A stretch of DNA of 64,000 bases from Candidatus Obscuribacterales bacterium (lineage in GTDB: Bacteria > Cyanobacteriota > Vampirovibrionia > Obscuribacterales > Obscuribacteraceae). The stretch spans positions 124,001-188,000 of the forward strand of contig JARLHI010000060.1 of assembly GCA_031292355.1 (NCBI GenBank). The letters are read 5' to 3'. Position numbers and translations under genes: made by a program. A model generated the notes under the pieces. The model was not told the DNA's origin and made no database searches. It saw only the letters and a program-made list of their open reading frames with translations. Shown in pieces: positions 30,570 through 38,627 of the stretch (positions are counted from its first letter, which is position 1; each line of letters begins with the position of its first letter).

Positions 30570-33347
30570 TTCTTCTAAGTTGAGATTGGCCTGGGCGGCG
30601 GCTAACCTGGCTACTGGCACTCTGTATGGGGAACAGCTGACATAGGTAAGCCCTATTTGGTGAGCGAAGGCAATCGATGACGGCTCTCCGCCGTGTTCGC
30701 CACAGATTCCCAGCTTCAGCTCTGGACGTGTTTTTAGTCCAGACTCTACGGCTATCTTCATCATTTTGCCCACTCCGGCCCTATCTAGTACCTCAAATGG
30801 ATTACTTTTTAGAACCTTTTCTTTGACACCATTGCAATCTATACCTTCTAGATACTTTTGCAGGAATTTGCTTTCGGCGTCATCTCTGCTGTAGCCAAAT
30901 GTCATTTGAGTTAAATCATTTGTGCCAAAGCTAAAGAACTCAGCAAACTCTGCAATCTCATCAGCTGTCATACAGGCTCTCGGCACTTCAATCATGGTGC
31001 CGATTTTGTACTTTATAGATACTTTTGCTTTCTCCATTACATCTTTGGCGACGGCTTCCAGTTCGGTTCTCGCTATGCGCAGTTCTTCCACATGGCCAAC
31101 TAACGGAATCATTATCTCTGGCTCGACATTGACGCCTTCTTTTTGGCAAGCAATAGCTGCTTCGAAAATGGCTTGAACCTGCATTTTATTGATTTCTGGA
31201 TAAACCAGACCAAGGCGACAGCCACGCAAACCCATCATCGGATTTGATTCATGCAGTTCCGATACTTTACGCAGTAGGATTTCTTTGTTTCGCAATTCAG
31301 CGCCTTTGACCGATTTCGCGCGCATTGTGGCAACATCACTGATCAAATCGCTTAGCTTTGGTAGGAATTCGTGCAACGGTGGGTCGAGCAGGCGAATGGT
31401 CACTGGCAGATTTTGCATAGCCAGAAAAATGCCTTTAAAATCTTCTCTCTGCATCGGTAGAAGCTTTGTCAGAGCCGCTTTTCGCTCATCTTCGCTATTG
31501 GCCATGATCATTTCCTGCATGGCTGGCAATCGATCCTGACTCATGAACATATGCTCTGTGCGGCAAAGTCCGATCCCTTCGGCACCAAACTCACGAGCAA
31601 TGCGGGCATCATCGGGGGTGTCGGCGTTGGCTCGAATACCTAATTTTCTAGTCTTGTCGGCCCACTCTAGAAGTGTGCGAAATTCAGGTGATAAATTAGC
31701 GTCCTGGGTGGCGATGATGCCTTTGAACAATTCGCCTGTAGATCCATCTATTGATATAGTGTCGCCTTTCTTAAAAGACTGGACACCAGATGTAGTATTG
31801 ACGGTCATGTTTTCTTCTTCAAGGTTTATTTTGAGTACTTCGCAGCCGGCAACACATGGCTTGCCCATACCTCTTGCAACGACAGCAGCATGACTGGTCA
31901 TGCCACCGCGGGCAGTGACAACGCCCTGGGCAGGAACTATGCCGTGAATATCATCAGGACAGGTTTCGATGCGAATCAGAATGACCTTCTCGCCTTTGCT
32001 TGAAAGAGCTTCTGCTTCATCCGGATTAAAGACAATTCGACCGATTGCTGCTCCTGGAGAGGCATTGAGTCCGGTTGCAAAATGTCGACTTTCGCCTTTT
32101 GCTTTCTCTTTGGACTTGAGGTCGAAGCTTGGCAGGAGCAATTGATTCAATTGCATCGGCTCTACGCGGCAAAGACCTTCATCTTTTTTGATAATGCCTT
32201 CGTTAACTAGGTCGACGGCCACTTTTACAGCCGCAGCGGCCGTTCGTTTTCCCGTACGTGTTTGCAAGATATAGAGTCGATTTTGTTCAATCGTAAATTC
32301 GATGTCCTGCATGTCGCGGTAGTGCTTTTCTAGTTTTCCAACTGTTTCAAGCAGTTCGTCGTAAACTTTGGGCATCTCCGTTTTCATTTGGGAGATTTTA
32401 TTTGGCGTTCTCGTTCCAGCGACAACGTCTTCTCCTTGCGCGTTAATAAGATATTCGCCATACAAGTCTTTTTCGCCAGTGCTTGGATTGCGAGTAAAGC
32501 AAACACCAGTTGCCGACTGATCATTTAAGTTGCCAAAAACCATGGCTTGAATTGTCACTGCCGTGCCCAGGTCATGATCGATCTTATTGAGATTGCGATA
32601 GTAGATGGCGCGACTGTTATTCCAGCTACGGAAGACCGCTTCCACTGCGCCTTTAATCTGCTCTTTGGTGTCTTGAGGGAAGACATGCCCACTTTTCTTT
32701 TCTACAAGGGCTTTGAACTCGCCTACCAGCTCTTTGAGATTGGCTTCAGTTAAATCAGAATCCGTTTTGATGCCGAGCGCATCTTTTTTATCTTCAAGCA
32801 AATCTTCAAACATGTCTTTGTTGATTTCGAGTACCACGCCGCTGTACATGGCAATGAAACGTCGATAGCTATCCCAGGCAAAACGACCATTGTTCATAAG
32901 CTTGGCCAGCGCTTCTACAGTCAGATCATTGAGACCTAAATTCAAAATCGTGTCCATCATTCCAGGCATGGAGAATTTGGCACCAGAGCGCACTGATACC
33001 AGCAGCGGTTTTTCTAAATCACCCAGTTTTCTATCGACTGCGGCTTCTACAGTTTTTAATTCTTCAAATATTTGTTCGAGCAAACCTTCCGGCAATTGTT
33101 GTTTGTTTGCATGATAGTCACGGCAGCATTGTGTGACTATGGTCAAACCTGGCGGCACATTGACCCCTGAAGCGGTCATTTCAGCAAGACCAGCCCCTTT
33201 GCCGCCGAGCGCTTCGCGCATTTTGTTGCGCGCTTCAGAGCTTATTTCGGCACCACCTTCGGTGAAAGCCTTAAAAGCATCGGCAAAAAGATATGCCCTT
33301 TTTTTGTCGACATCGGTTTTCGTAGTGCTGGACCCTGGACTGACCAT
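30558..33347 (-). CDS. ppdK: Pyruvate, phosphate dikinase
   Basis: A 929-residue enzyme with the complete PPDK layout: an N-terminal ATP-grasp region (GGKGAGLAEMTASGVNVPPG; SVRSGAKFSMPGMMDTILNLGLN; FTRNPSTGEKDLYGEYL), the phosphohistidine domain GGMTSHAAVVARGMGKPCVAG with the catalytic His near residue 486, and the C-terminal PEP-binding barrel with GLCRTEHMF and LGICGEHGGEPSSIAF with the catalytic Cys near 882. It interconverts pyruvate, ATP and Pi with PEP, AMP and PPi. GGGGAG upstream supports ATG 33347; the first 45 residues are an extension. Its regulator is encoded 40 bases upstream. Confidence 0.97.
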   Translation of the reverse strand: MVSPGSSTTKTDVDKKRAYLFADAFKAFTEGGAEISSEARNKMREALGGKGAGLAEMTASGVNVPPGLTIVTQCCRDYHANKQQLPEGLLEQIFEELKTVEAAVDRKLGDLEKPLLVSVRSGAKFSMPGMMDTILNLGLNDLTVEALAKLMNNGRFAWDSYRRFIAMYSGVVLEINKDMFEDLLEDKKDALGIKTDSDLTEANLKELVGEFKALVEKKSGHVFPQDTKEQIKGAVEAVFRSWNNSRAIYYRNLNKIDHDLGTAVTIQAMVFGNLNDQSATGVCFTRNPSTGEKDLYGEYLINAQGEDVVAGTRTPNKISQMKTEMPKVYDELLETVGKLEKHYRDMQDIEFTIEQNRLYILQTRTGKRTAAAAVKVAVDLVNEGIIKKDEGLCRVEPMQLNQLLLPSFDLKSKEKAKGESRHFATGLNASPGAAIGRIVFNPDEAEALSSKGEKVILIRIETCPDDIHGIVPAQGVVTARGGMTSHAAVVARGMGKPCVAGCEVLKINLEEENMTVNTTSGVQSFKKGDTISIDGSTGELFKGIIATQDANLSPEFRTLLEWADKTRKLGIRANADTPDDARIAREFGAEGIGLCRTEHMFMSQDRLPAMQEMIMANSEDERKAALTKLLPMQREDFKGIFLAMQNLPVTIRLLDPPLHEFLPKLSDLISDVATMRAKSVKGAELRNKEILLRKVSELHESNPMMGLRGCRLGLVYPEINKMQVQAIFEAAIACQKEGVNVEPEIMIPLVGHVEELRIARTELEAVAKDVMEKAKVSIKYKIGTMIEVPRACMTADEIAEFAEFFSFGTNDLTQMTFGYSRDDAESKFLQKYLEGIDCNGVKEKVLKSNPFEVLDRAGVGKMMKIAVESGLKTRPELKLGICGEHGGEPSSIAFAHQIGLTYVSCSPYRVPVARLAAAQANLNLEERDK

Positions 33348-33387
33348 ATGCTCTCTCCCCGTTTGTTGAATAGATCTGCCTGATGTT

Positions 33388-34269
33388 TCATTGTCTAAGG
33401 TGCATGTAAATGTCGCTGGATGTTTCCTCGATTGCCTTTGATGAGATGTCGATGACGTGGCATTTTAATTCTCGAAACAGCTTTTTAGCCTGTCTTACTT
33501 CTTGCTGAATTCGATCAGGATCGGCATAGTCAGCCGATGTAGATAAGCCCAGGCTCTGAGCCCTCGTTGCTCTGATACCGTGCAACACGTGCGGATCGAT
33601 ATGCAAGCCGATAATTTTCTTCGGTGAAATCTCGAATAATGCTGACGGTGGCTCGACATTAAAGATGATTGGCACATTGGCCGATTTCATTCCGTAGTGG
33701 TGTGCTAGGTACATACAATTGGGTGTTTTGCTCGTGCGCGAAACGCCAGTGAGGACCACATCGGCTTGCTTTATGCCCTCTGAGTTTTTGCCGTCATCAA
33801 AGCGGATGGCAAAATCGATGGCTTCTATTCTTTTGAAATAAGTCTCGTCCATCAAATGCAGAAGTCCGGGCTGCGAAAGAGGAGCGGAGCCTGTAAGAGT
33901 GGCTATCCGGCTGATCATTGGACTGAGTAAGTCAAGTGTCGGGATGTGCCGTTTGAGCGCTTCTAATTCTAGGGTTTCTCGGTATTCTGGCAACACCAGA
34001 GTGTAAGCAATGACCGCTCTCTCTCTTGAAGCCTCGTGCACCAGCCCAACCAGTTGATGGCAGCTGCGAACCTGGGGCAGTCTATAAATTGACGCCTGTC
34101 CCGGGCGAAACTGCACCAGCGCAGCCCGCGCGACAGCTTCTGCCGTTTCGCCGGAAGAATCTGAAATCGTAAATATGACAAGGTTACGATTGTCTGGACT
34201 GAAGTTGTCAGAATCCTGTGTGCTCACTATGCCAAGGCCCTCGAGCGAGAGAATTGGCATTATGGTCAC
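33388..34269 (-). CDS. PPDK regulatory protein (bifunctional kinase/Pi-dependent phosphorylase, DUF299 family)
   Basis: A 293-residue protein with the DUF299 marks: VIFTISDSSGETAEAVARAAL near residue 30, the P-loop-like DVVLTGVSRTSKTPNCMYLA (about 165-183), NVPIIFNVEPPSALFEI, GLHIDP and the C-terminal IDISSKAIEETSSDIY. These proteins inactivate PPDK or PEP synthase by ADP-dependent phosphorylation of a Thr next to the catalytic His and reactivate it by phosphorolysis. The following ppdK gene makes PPDK the likely target. The start is GTG 34269; ATG 34260 is an equal alternative, and neither has a strong ribosome site. Confidence 0.93.
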   Translation of the reverse strand: MTIMPILSLEGLGIVSTQDSDNFSPDNRNLVIFTISDSSGETAEAVARAALVQFRPGQASIYRLPQVRSCHQLVGLVHEASRERAVIAYTLVLPEYRETLELEALKRHIPTLDLLSPMISRIATLTGSAPLSQPGLLHLMDETYFKRIEAIDFAIRFDDGKNSEGIKQADVVLTGVSRTSKTPNCMYLAHHYGMKSANVPIIFNVEPPSALFEISPKKIIGLHIDPHVLHGIRATRAQSLGLSTSADYADPDRIQQEVRQAKKLFRELKCHVIDISSKAIEETSSDIYMHLRQ

Positions 34270-34357
34270 ATATGGATTCGTTCAAAGTCTCGAATCCACC
34301 ATTTACCTTAATGAGGGTTCACTTCAAGGTTTCATTTCAAGGTTTGAGGTCAAGGCG

Positions 34358-35713
34358 TCAAGGCTTGTAAGCCTGGGTGCGCATGGCCACAGGTAGTTGT
34401 TCCCCATCGATTTTTTTCTTGAGAACTTGCAGGGCTGTTTTGAGTTGTAAGTCTTTGAAATCTTCAGGGCTGCGCTTAGCTACTGGACCATCTGGATCTT
34501 CCCACCAGGGACCTTTGTGCTCTTTGATATCTTTTTCGGTCACTTCCACTTTGACGTCTGGACCGATGCCTTTCTTGTTGATGTCGACATCTGCCGGGGT
34601 CAAGTAGCGGGCGATTGTGATGTTGACGCCACCATTAGCGTCTGAATCAGCGCCTTTGGGATCTAGTTTGTTGATACTCTGCACCAGACCTTTGCCAAAA
34701 GTGGATGATCCAACCAATATGGCCCGGCCGTTATCGTGCAGTGCACCGCTTGTGATTTCAGACGCAGACGCACTGCCCTTATTGATCAAAATCACCATCG
34801 GTTGATGGCTAACTGGTTTGCAGTCGGCTGCGGTAGGTATTTTATATCCATCGCGGTCGACTGTCGAAACGATGTTTCCTCGATCTAAGAACATGCTGGA
34901 GACATCGATGGCATTCGTCAACAAGCCGCCTGGATTGTCTCTCAAGTCGAAAATAATGCCGCGAGCGGACGCCAATTTGGTCAGCGCTTCTTTCACTTCT
35001 TCGGTCGCTTTTTCTGAGATGAAGCTGCTCAGGCGGATATAACCAACTTCAGAGTCGAGCATTTTTGCGGTTTGCACCGCTTTCAAATGAAACTCGGCCC
35101 GTGTCACAGGTATTGTCAGAGTCTTTTTGTCGCGCACTAAAGTCAGTGCCACTTTTGTATTGACCTCGCCGCGAATCAATTTGGCTGCGTCGTCGACGCC
35201 GAATCCTCTAGTTGATTTGCCATCGATAGCACTTATTTCATCAGCTGCCAGAATCCCTGCTCTAAAAGCTGGTGTGTCTTCAATTGGCGCTACAACGATG
35301 ACTCGCTTGTTTTTGTCTATTCCTATTTGCACGCCGATGCCACAAAGTTTGGCTTTAATCTGCTGCTTTTCTTCGTCGAAGGCTTCAGGATCCAGGTAAC
35401 GGGTGTATCGATCGCCAAGACTGGCGAGCATTGTGCATATGGCCAGATGCGCGTCAGCCTGGGTTTTTATCTTATCGTCGTATCGATGCTGCCATCGCGC
35501 CCAGTTTTGCCCGTTGTAAGTGCTTTCGTAATAGTCGTCTTTGATCAGATTCCAGACTTTGTCATAGACTTCGACCGGGCTAAGAAAATTCGCTTTAGAG
35601 CGAGGCGTAATCGGCACTTCAGTCGATTTCGTCTCTTGACCATAGAGCCCACCCGAGCCGCAAAGGCTAGCCGAAATCAAAAGAGGGACAGTGAGAAGTT
35701 GTTTCCAGTGCAT
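34358..35713 (-). CDS. Carboxyl-terminal processing protease (S41 family, PDZ domain)
   Basis: I place the start at ATG 35713 (GTGGA upstream, signal peptide MHWKQLLTVPLLISASLCGSGGLYG directly after it); a TTG at 35776 would add 21 residues with no ribosome site. The 451-residue product has the N-terminal helical domain, a PDZ domain (GVQIGIDKNKRVIVVAPIEDTPAFRAG), and the S41 core with GIIFDLRDNPGGLL, Ser in NKGSASASEITSGALHD and Lys in STFGKGLVQS, forming the Ser-Lys dyad. It trims or degrades exported proteins outside the cytoplasmic membrane. Its end is only 88 bases before the PPDK regulator, and four TCAAGG repeats span the junction. Confidence 0.93.
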   Translation of the reverse strand: MHWKQLLTVPLLISASLCGSGGLYGQETKSTEVPITPRSKANFLSPVEVYDKVWNLIKDDYYESTYNGQNWARWQHRYDDKIKTQADAHLAICTMLASLGDRYTRYLDPEAFDEEKQQIKAKLCGIGVQIGIDKNKRVIVVAPIEDTPAFRAGILAADEISAIDGKSTRGFGVDDAAKLIRGEVNTKVALTLVRDKKTLTIPVTRAEFHLKAVQTAKMLDSEVGYIRLSSFISEKATEEVKEALTKLASARGIIFDLRDNPGGLLTNAIDVSSMFLDRGNIVSTVDRDGYKIPTAADCKPVSHQPMVILINKGSASASEITSGALHDNGRAILVGSSTFGKGLVQSINKLDPKGADSDANGGVNITIARYLTPADVDINKKGIGPDVKVEVTEKDIKEHKGPWWEDPDGPVAKRSPEDFKDLQLKTALQVLKKKIDGEQLPVAMRTQAYKP

Positions 35714-36076
35714 GTTTATCCACGGAGCAGCTGAGGGAGGTAAGGCGATTGTCCGATGCCGTCTGACTTTCGCCAAACTACATCTATGATTTAATATGCC
35801 CGATAATTACAATTTCCAATCAATAAATGCGAAATAAACCCTTTTCTGTGGCTGAGGTTAGCCACCGTAATTCCAGTTTGCCTGACGATTGTGAGGAAAA
35901 CGTGAAGAAATTGCAGCGAAAAGCGCTTCCATGGCCAGAGGAATAATCCGTGCAAGCGCAAGCTGTTAATATATTGAGCTTGCTGGATTTAGGTTGAGCC
36001 AAGAACTGTCGCTCCATCATTTAACCAGCGTTGTTTCTGTCGCATACTCTGTTGCATTTTAAGGAGCGCTAGCGAG
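35714..36076. other. Divergent intergenic region between ctp and mtnP
   Basis: About 360 bases separate the two start codons. No frame with family resemblance is seen. AAGGAGCG at 36060-36067 is a ribosome site for mtnP. No convincing -35/-10 pair, riboswitch fold or terminator was identified by eye. Confidence 0.4.
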
Positions 36077-36877
36077 ATGGAAAAACCTTCCGCTGATATA
36101 GGTATTTTTGGTGGTTCGGGCTTCTACAAACTTTTCGATGAATGCGAAGAAGTTTTTGTAGAGACGCCGTATGGTCTTCCCAGCGATAAAATATTCGTCG
36201 GTAAATTAGCTGGAAAAAAAGTGGCATTCTTGCCTCGGCATGGTCGTCACCATCAGCATCCGCCACATAAAATCAATTACCGCGCCAATCTCTGGGCAAT
36301 GAAAAGTCTCGGTGTCACCCGCATAATTTCTCCTTGTGCCGCCGGCAGTTTGCAAACTGATGTCAAACCAGGTGAATTTGTCGTATGCGATCAGTATGTC
36401 GATCGTACAACCGGCCGTATCGACACTTTTTACGATGGACCAATTGCCACGCACGTTTCAGCAGCTGACCCTTATTGTCCTGAATTGAGACCACTGGCTA
36501 TTGAAGCTGGGAAAGCATCTGGTATTACGATGCACGACAAAGGAACTGTTGTCGTCATTCAAGGACCTCGTTTTTCATCCAAGGCTGAATCGAAGTGGTT
36601 CACCCAGATGGGGTGGGAAGTCATCAATATGTCTCAATACCCAGAAGCTCACCTGGCCAAGGAATTGGAGATGTGTGTAGTCAATATTTCTTTGATCACA
36701 GATTACGATAGTGGCTTACAGGGCAACGTTGAGCCTGTTTCACACTCAGAAGTAATCAAAGTGTTTGAAGCAAATTTAGGTAAATTACAGAGTTTGCTTA
36801 CCAAATTGATCGAATTGACTCCCACTGATAGAAAGAAGTGTGGTTGCGCTCAAACGCTTTCGCACGCTCGCATCTAA
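36077..36877 (+). CDS. mtnP: S-methyl-5'-thioadenosine phosphorylase
   Basis: A 266-residue enzyme of the PNP/MTAP family. ADIGIFGGSGFYKL is the N-terminal phosphate loop, followed by LPRHGRHHQHPPHKINYRAN and SPCAAGSLQTDVKPGEFVVCDQYVDRT. VVIQGPRFSSKAESKWF and GWEVINMSQYPEAHLAKELEMC carry the sugar and base contacts. The HPPHKINYRAN form and the Ser/Ala pattern point to MTA phosphorylase rather than purine nucleoside phosphorylase. It cleaves methylthioadenosine to adenine and methylthioribose-1-phosphate in methionine salvage. AAGGAGCG precedes the ATG. A perfect terminator follows the gene, so it is a single-gene unit. Confidence 0.93.
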   Translation: MEKPSADIGIFGGSGFYKLFDECEEVFVETPYGLPSDKIFVGKLAGKKVAFLPRHGRHHQHPPHKINYRANLWAMKSLGVTRIISPCAAGSLQTDVKPGEFVVCDQYVDRTTGRIDTFYDGPIATHVSAADPYCPELRPLAIEAGKASGITMHDKGTVVVIQGPRFSSKAESKWFTQMGWEVINMSQYPEAHLAKELEMCVVNISLITDYDSGLQGNVEPVSHSEVIKVFEANLGKLQSLLTKLIELTPTDRKKCGCAQTLSHARI

Positions 36878-36901
36878 ACGCTTCTCAGCAAGACTGTGAC
36901 C

Positions 36902-36929
36902 AAGCCCGGAGATTTATGCTCCGGGCTTT
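36902..36929 (+). terminator. Rho-independent terminator of mtnP
   Basis: A perfect 10-bp stem, AAGCCCGGAG paired with CTCCGGGCTT, closes a seven-base loop and ends in TTT. It begins 25 bases after the mtnP stop. Confidence 0.85.
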
Positions 36930-37023
36930 GGCGTGTAAAATCGCAGTTACTTGGCATCACCTTTAACACTCTATGCCTGTACCTCTGTTATGCTTGGTGC
37001 TCGCGCTCAGGCGGGACTAAAGC

Positions 37024-37212
37024 ATGACTTTGCTATCTCTAAATCACGTGGTTGCCCTACTGGGCCTGGTGCTTTCCATAAGCAGCTATCTGTTGATGAA
37101 GAGATTTGGTCTGCCAGACAAGCTGGCAGTGGGCTGCGGCATATTGGCAGCTCTTGTAGTTTCGATATTTTGGACTTCAGTGATGTTGGGGACAGATGAA
37201 GATGACGATTAA
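37024..37212 (+). CDS. Small two-helix membrane protein upstream of M16 peptidases
   Basis: A 62-residue product with two membrane helices (about residues 6-25 and 35-55) and an acidic end DEDDD. GGGA lies upstream of ATG 37024. It overlaps the start of the M16 peptidase gene at 37196 by 17 bases, which argues for real, coupled translation. I recognise no family. The acidic tail and position suggest an accessory role in the M16 operon, but this is inference. Confidence 0.6.
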   Translation: MTLLSLNHVVALLGLVLSISSYLLMKRFGLPDKLAVGCGILAALVVSIFWTSVMLGTDEDDD

Positions 37213-38605
37213 ATTGGATCTGCCGAAAGCAAAATTCGCCGGGCTGCTTGGCTCGTTGCTTCTTTCTTTCAGTGTGTCTTTGCCGACTTTTGCCGACCAG
37301 TTGTGGAAAACTCCGTTGATACCAGTCACGCAAGATTTTAAATTGCCAAATGGTTTGCGAGTTGTGATATCAGAAGATCACTCGGTCCCGGTTGCCGCTC
37401 TTGCCATTGTTTATGACGTGGGAGCAAGAAACGAAGTCAAAGGACATAGTGGTTTCGCTCATTTGTTTGAACACATGATGTTTGAAGGCTCGGAAAATGT
37501 CGGCAAGACCGAGCACTTCAAATATGTTGAAGCGGCTGGCGGTTTGCTCAATGCTTCAACACATCCGGACTTCACAAATTATTTCGAAAAACTGCCCAGC
37601 AACCAGATTGAACTGGCTCTGTGGCTTGAGTCGGACCGTATGCGTTCATTGAAAGTAACACCAGAAAATCTGGAAAATCAATTGCAAACCGTTAAAGAAG
37701 AAAAACGGTCGCGCATCGATAATCAGCCTTACATGCCAGCAGCAATGCAGTTAGAAGAGAAGATCTTCGACAACTGGTCCAATCAACATCCAGTCATCGG
37801 CTATTTCGAGGATCTCGAAGCGTCCTCCATTAAGGACGTCAAGGATTTCTTCAAGACCTATTACGCACCAAATAATGCCACCATGGCTATCGTGGGCGAT
37901 ATCGATCCCAAGCAAGTGCACGAATGGGTCGACAAGTATTTCGCTTCTATTCCCGCTCAGCCACATCCTGCTGCAGTCGATGTTTCGGAGCCAAAACAAA
38001 CAACCAAAAAATATTTGAAGGTCGACGACCCGCACGCTCAAATGCCTGCCCTGTGGGTGTCCTGGAAAGCCCCAGCTAAGCGTGAAGGTGACTATTACAC
38101 GCTGGGAGTAATTGAAAAATTGCTAGGTACGGGCGAATCTTCTCGTCTTTACCAAAGCATGGTGAAAGGTAAACAAATAGCTCTAAGAGCTGATGCTTCC
38201 TATGAAGAAAGACGTGGACCAGGCGCGTTTGAAGCTTTTGTCATCTACAAGCCAGGCACCACATCTGATGACGCGCGTAAAATTCTTTGGACAGAATTAG
38301 ACAAGCTCAAATCCGAACCGGTTACTGCAATCGAACTGGAGAAAGCAAAAAATCAAATTATGCGTCAGATGTTTGCTTCTAGCAGTTCAACCTCGTTGCA
38401 GAGAAGCCTTACTCGAGCCGAGCTACTGGCAGAGTACACATCTTTTTATGGTGACCCGTCTTTGCTCGACAAAGATTTGCAAGCTTACATGAATGTTTCG
38501 GCTGACGATATTCAACGTGTGGCCAAACAGATTTTCACAGAAGAAGGCTCGACTGTGCTCGATGTTTTCCCTACAGCCGACAAAAAGAAGCTAAGCCACG
38601 GTTAA
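37196..38605 (+). CDS. M16 zinc peptidase, catalytic subunit, exported
   Basis: A 469-residue protein with a signal peptide (LLGSLLLSFSVSLPTFA). The M16A domain has LPNGLRVVISEDHSVPV, the inverted zinc motif HLFEH (H-x-x-E-H) in GFAHLFEHMMFEG, and the distal Glu in QTVKEEKRSRIDNQ, so the active site is complete. The C-terminal half (about 250-465) is the second M16 domain with LLGTGESSRLYQSMV. It should degrade peptides or misfolded proteins in the periplasm as a heterodimer with the next gene product, as in bacterial M16B pairs such as the YmxG/PqqF relatives. It lies 22 bases before its partner. Confidence 0.93.
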   Translation: MKMTIKLDLPKAKFAGLLGSLLLSFSVSLPTFADQLWKTPLIPVTQDFKLPNGLRVVISEDHSVPVAALAIVYDVGARNEVKGHSGFAHLFEHMMFEGSENVGKTEHFKYVEAAGGLLNASTHPDFTNYFEKLPSNQIELALWLESDRMRSLKVTPENLENQLQTVKEEKRSRIDNQPYMPAAMQLEEKIFDNWSNQHPVIGYFEDLEASSIKDVKDFFKTYYAPNNATMAIVGDIDPKQVHEWVDKYFASIPAQPHPAAVDVSEPKQTTKKYLKVDDPHAQMPALWVSWKAPAKREGDYYTLGVIEKLLGTGESSRLYQSMVKGKQIALRADASYEERRGPGAFEAFVIYKPGTTSDDARKILWTELDKLKSEPVTAIELEKAKNQIMRQMFASSSSTSLQRSLTRAELLAEYTSFYGDPSLLDKDLQAYMNVSADDIQRVAKQIFTEEGSTVLDVFPTADKKKLSHG

Positions 38606-38627
38606 GAATTAGACAAAGGAAATGCTT

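Noticed and set aside
35327..35734. A 135-codon plus-strand frame opposite the ctp protease
   Set aside because: It lies fully within the protease gene in antisense, shows no family resemblance, and the protease has all catalytic residues.
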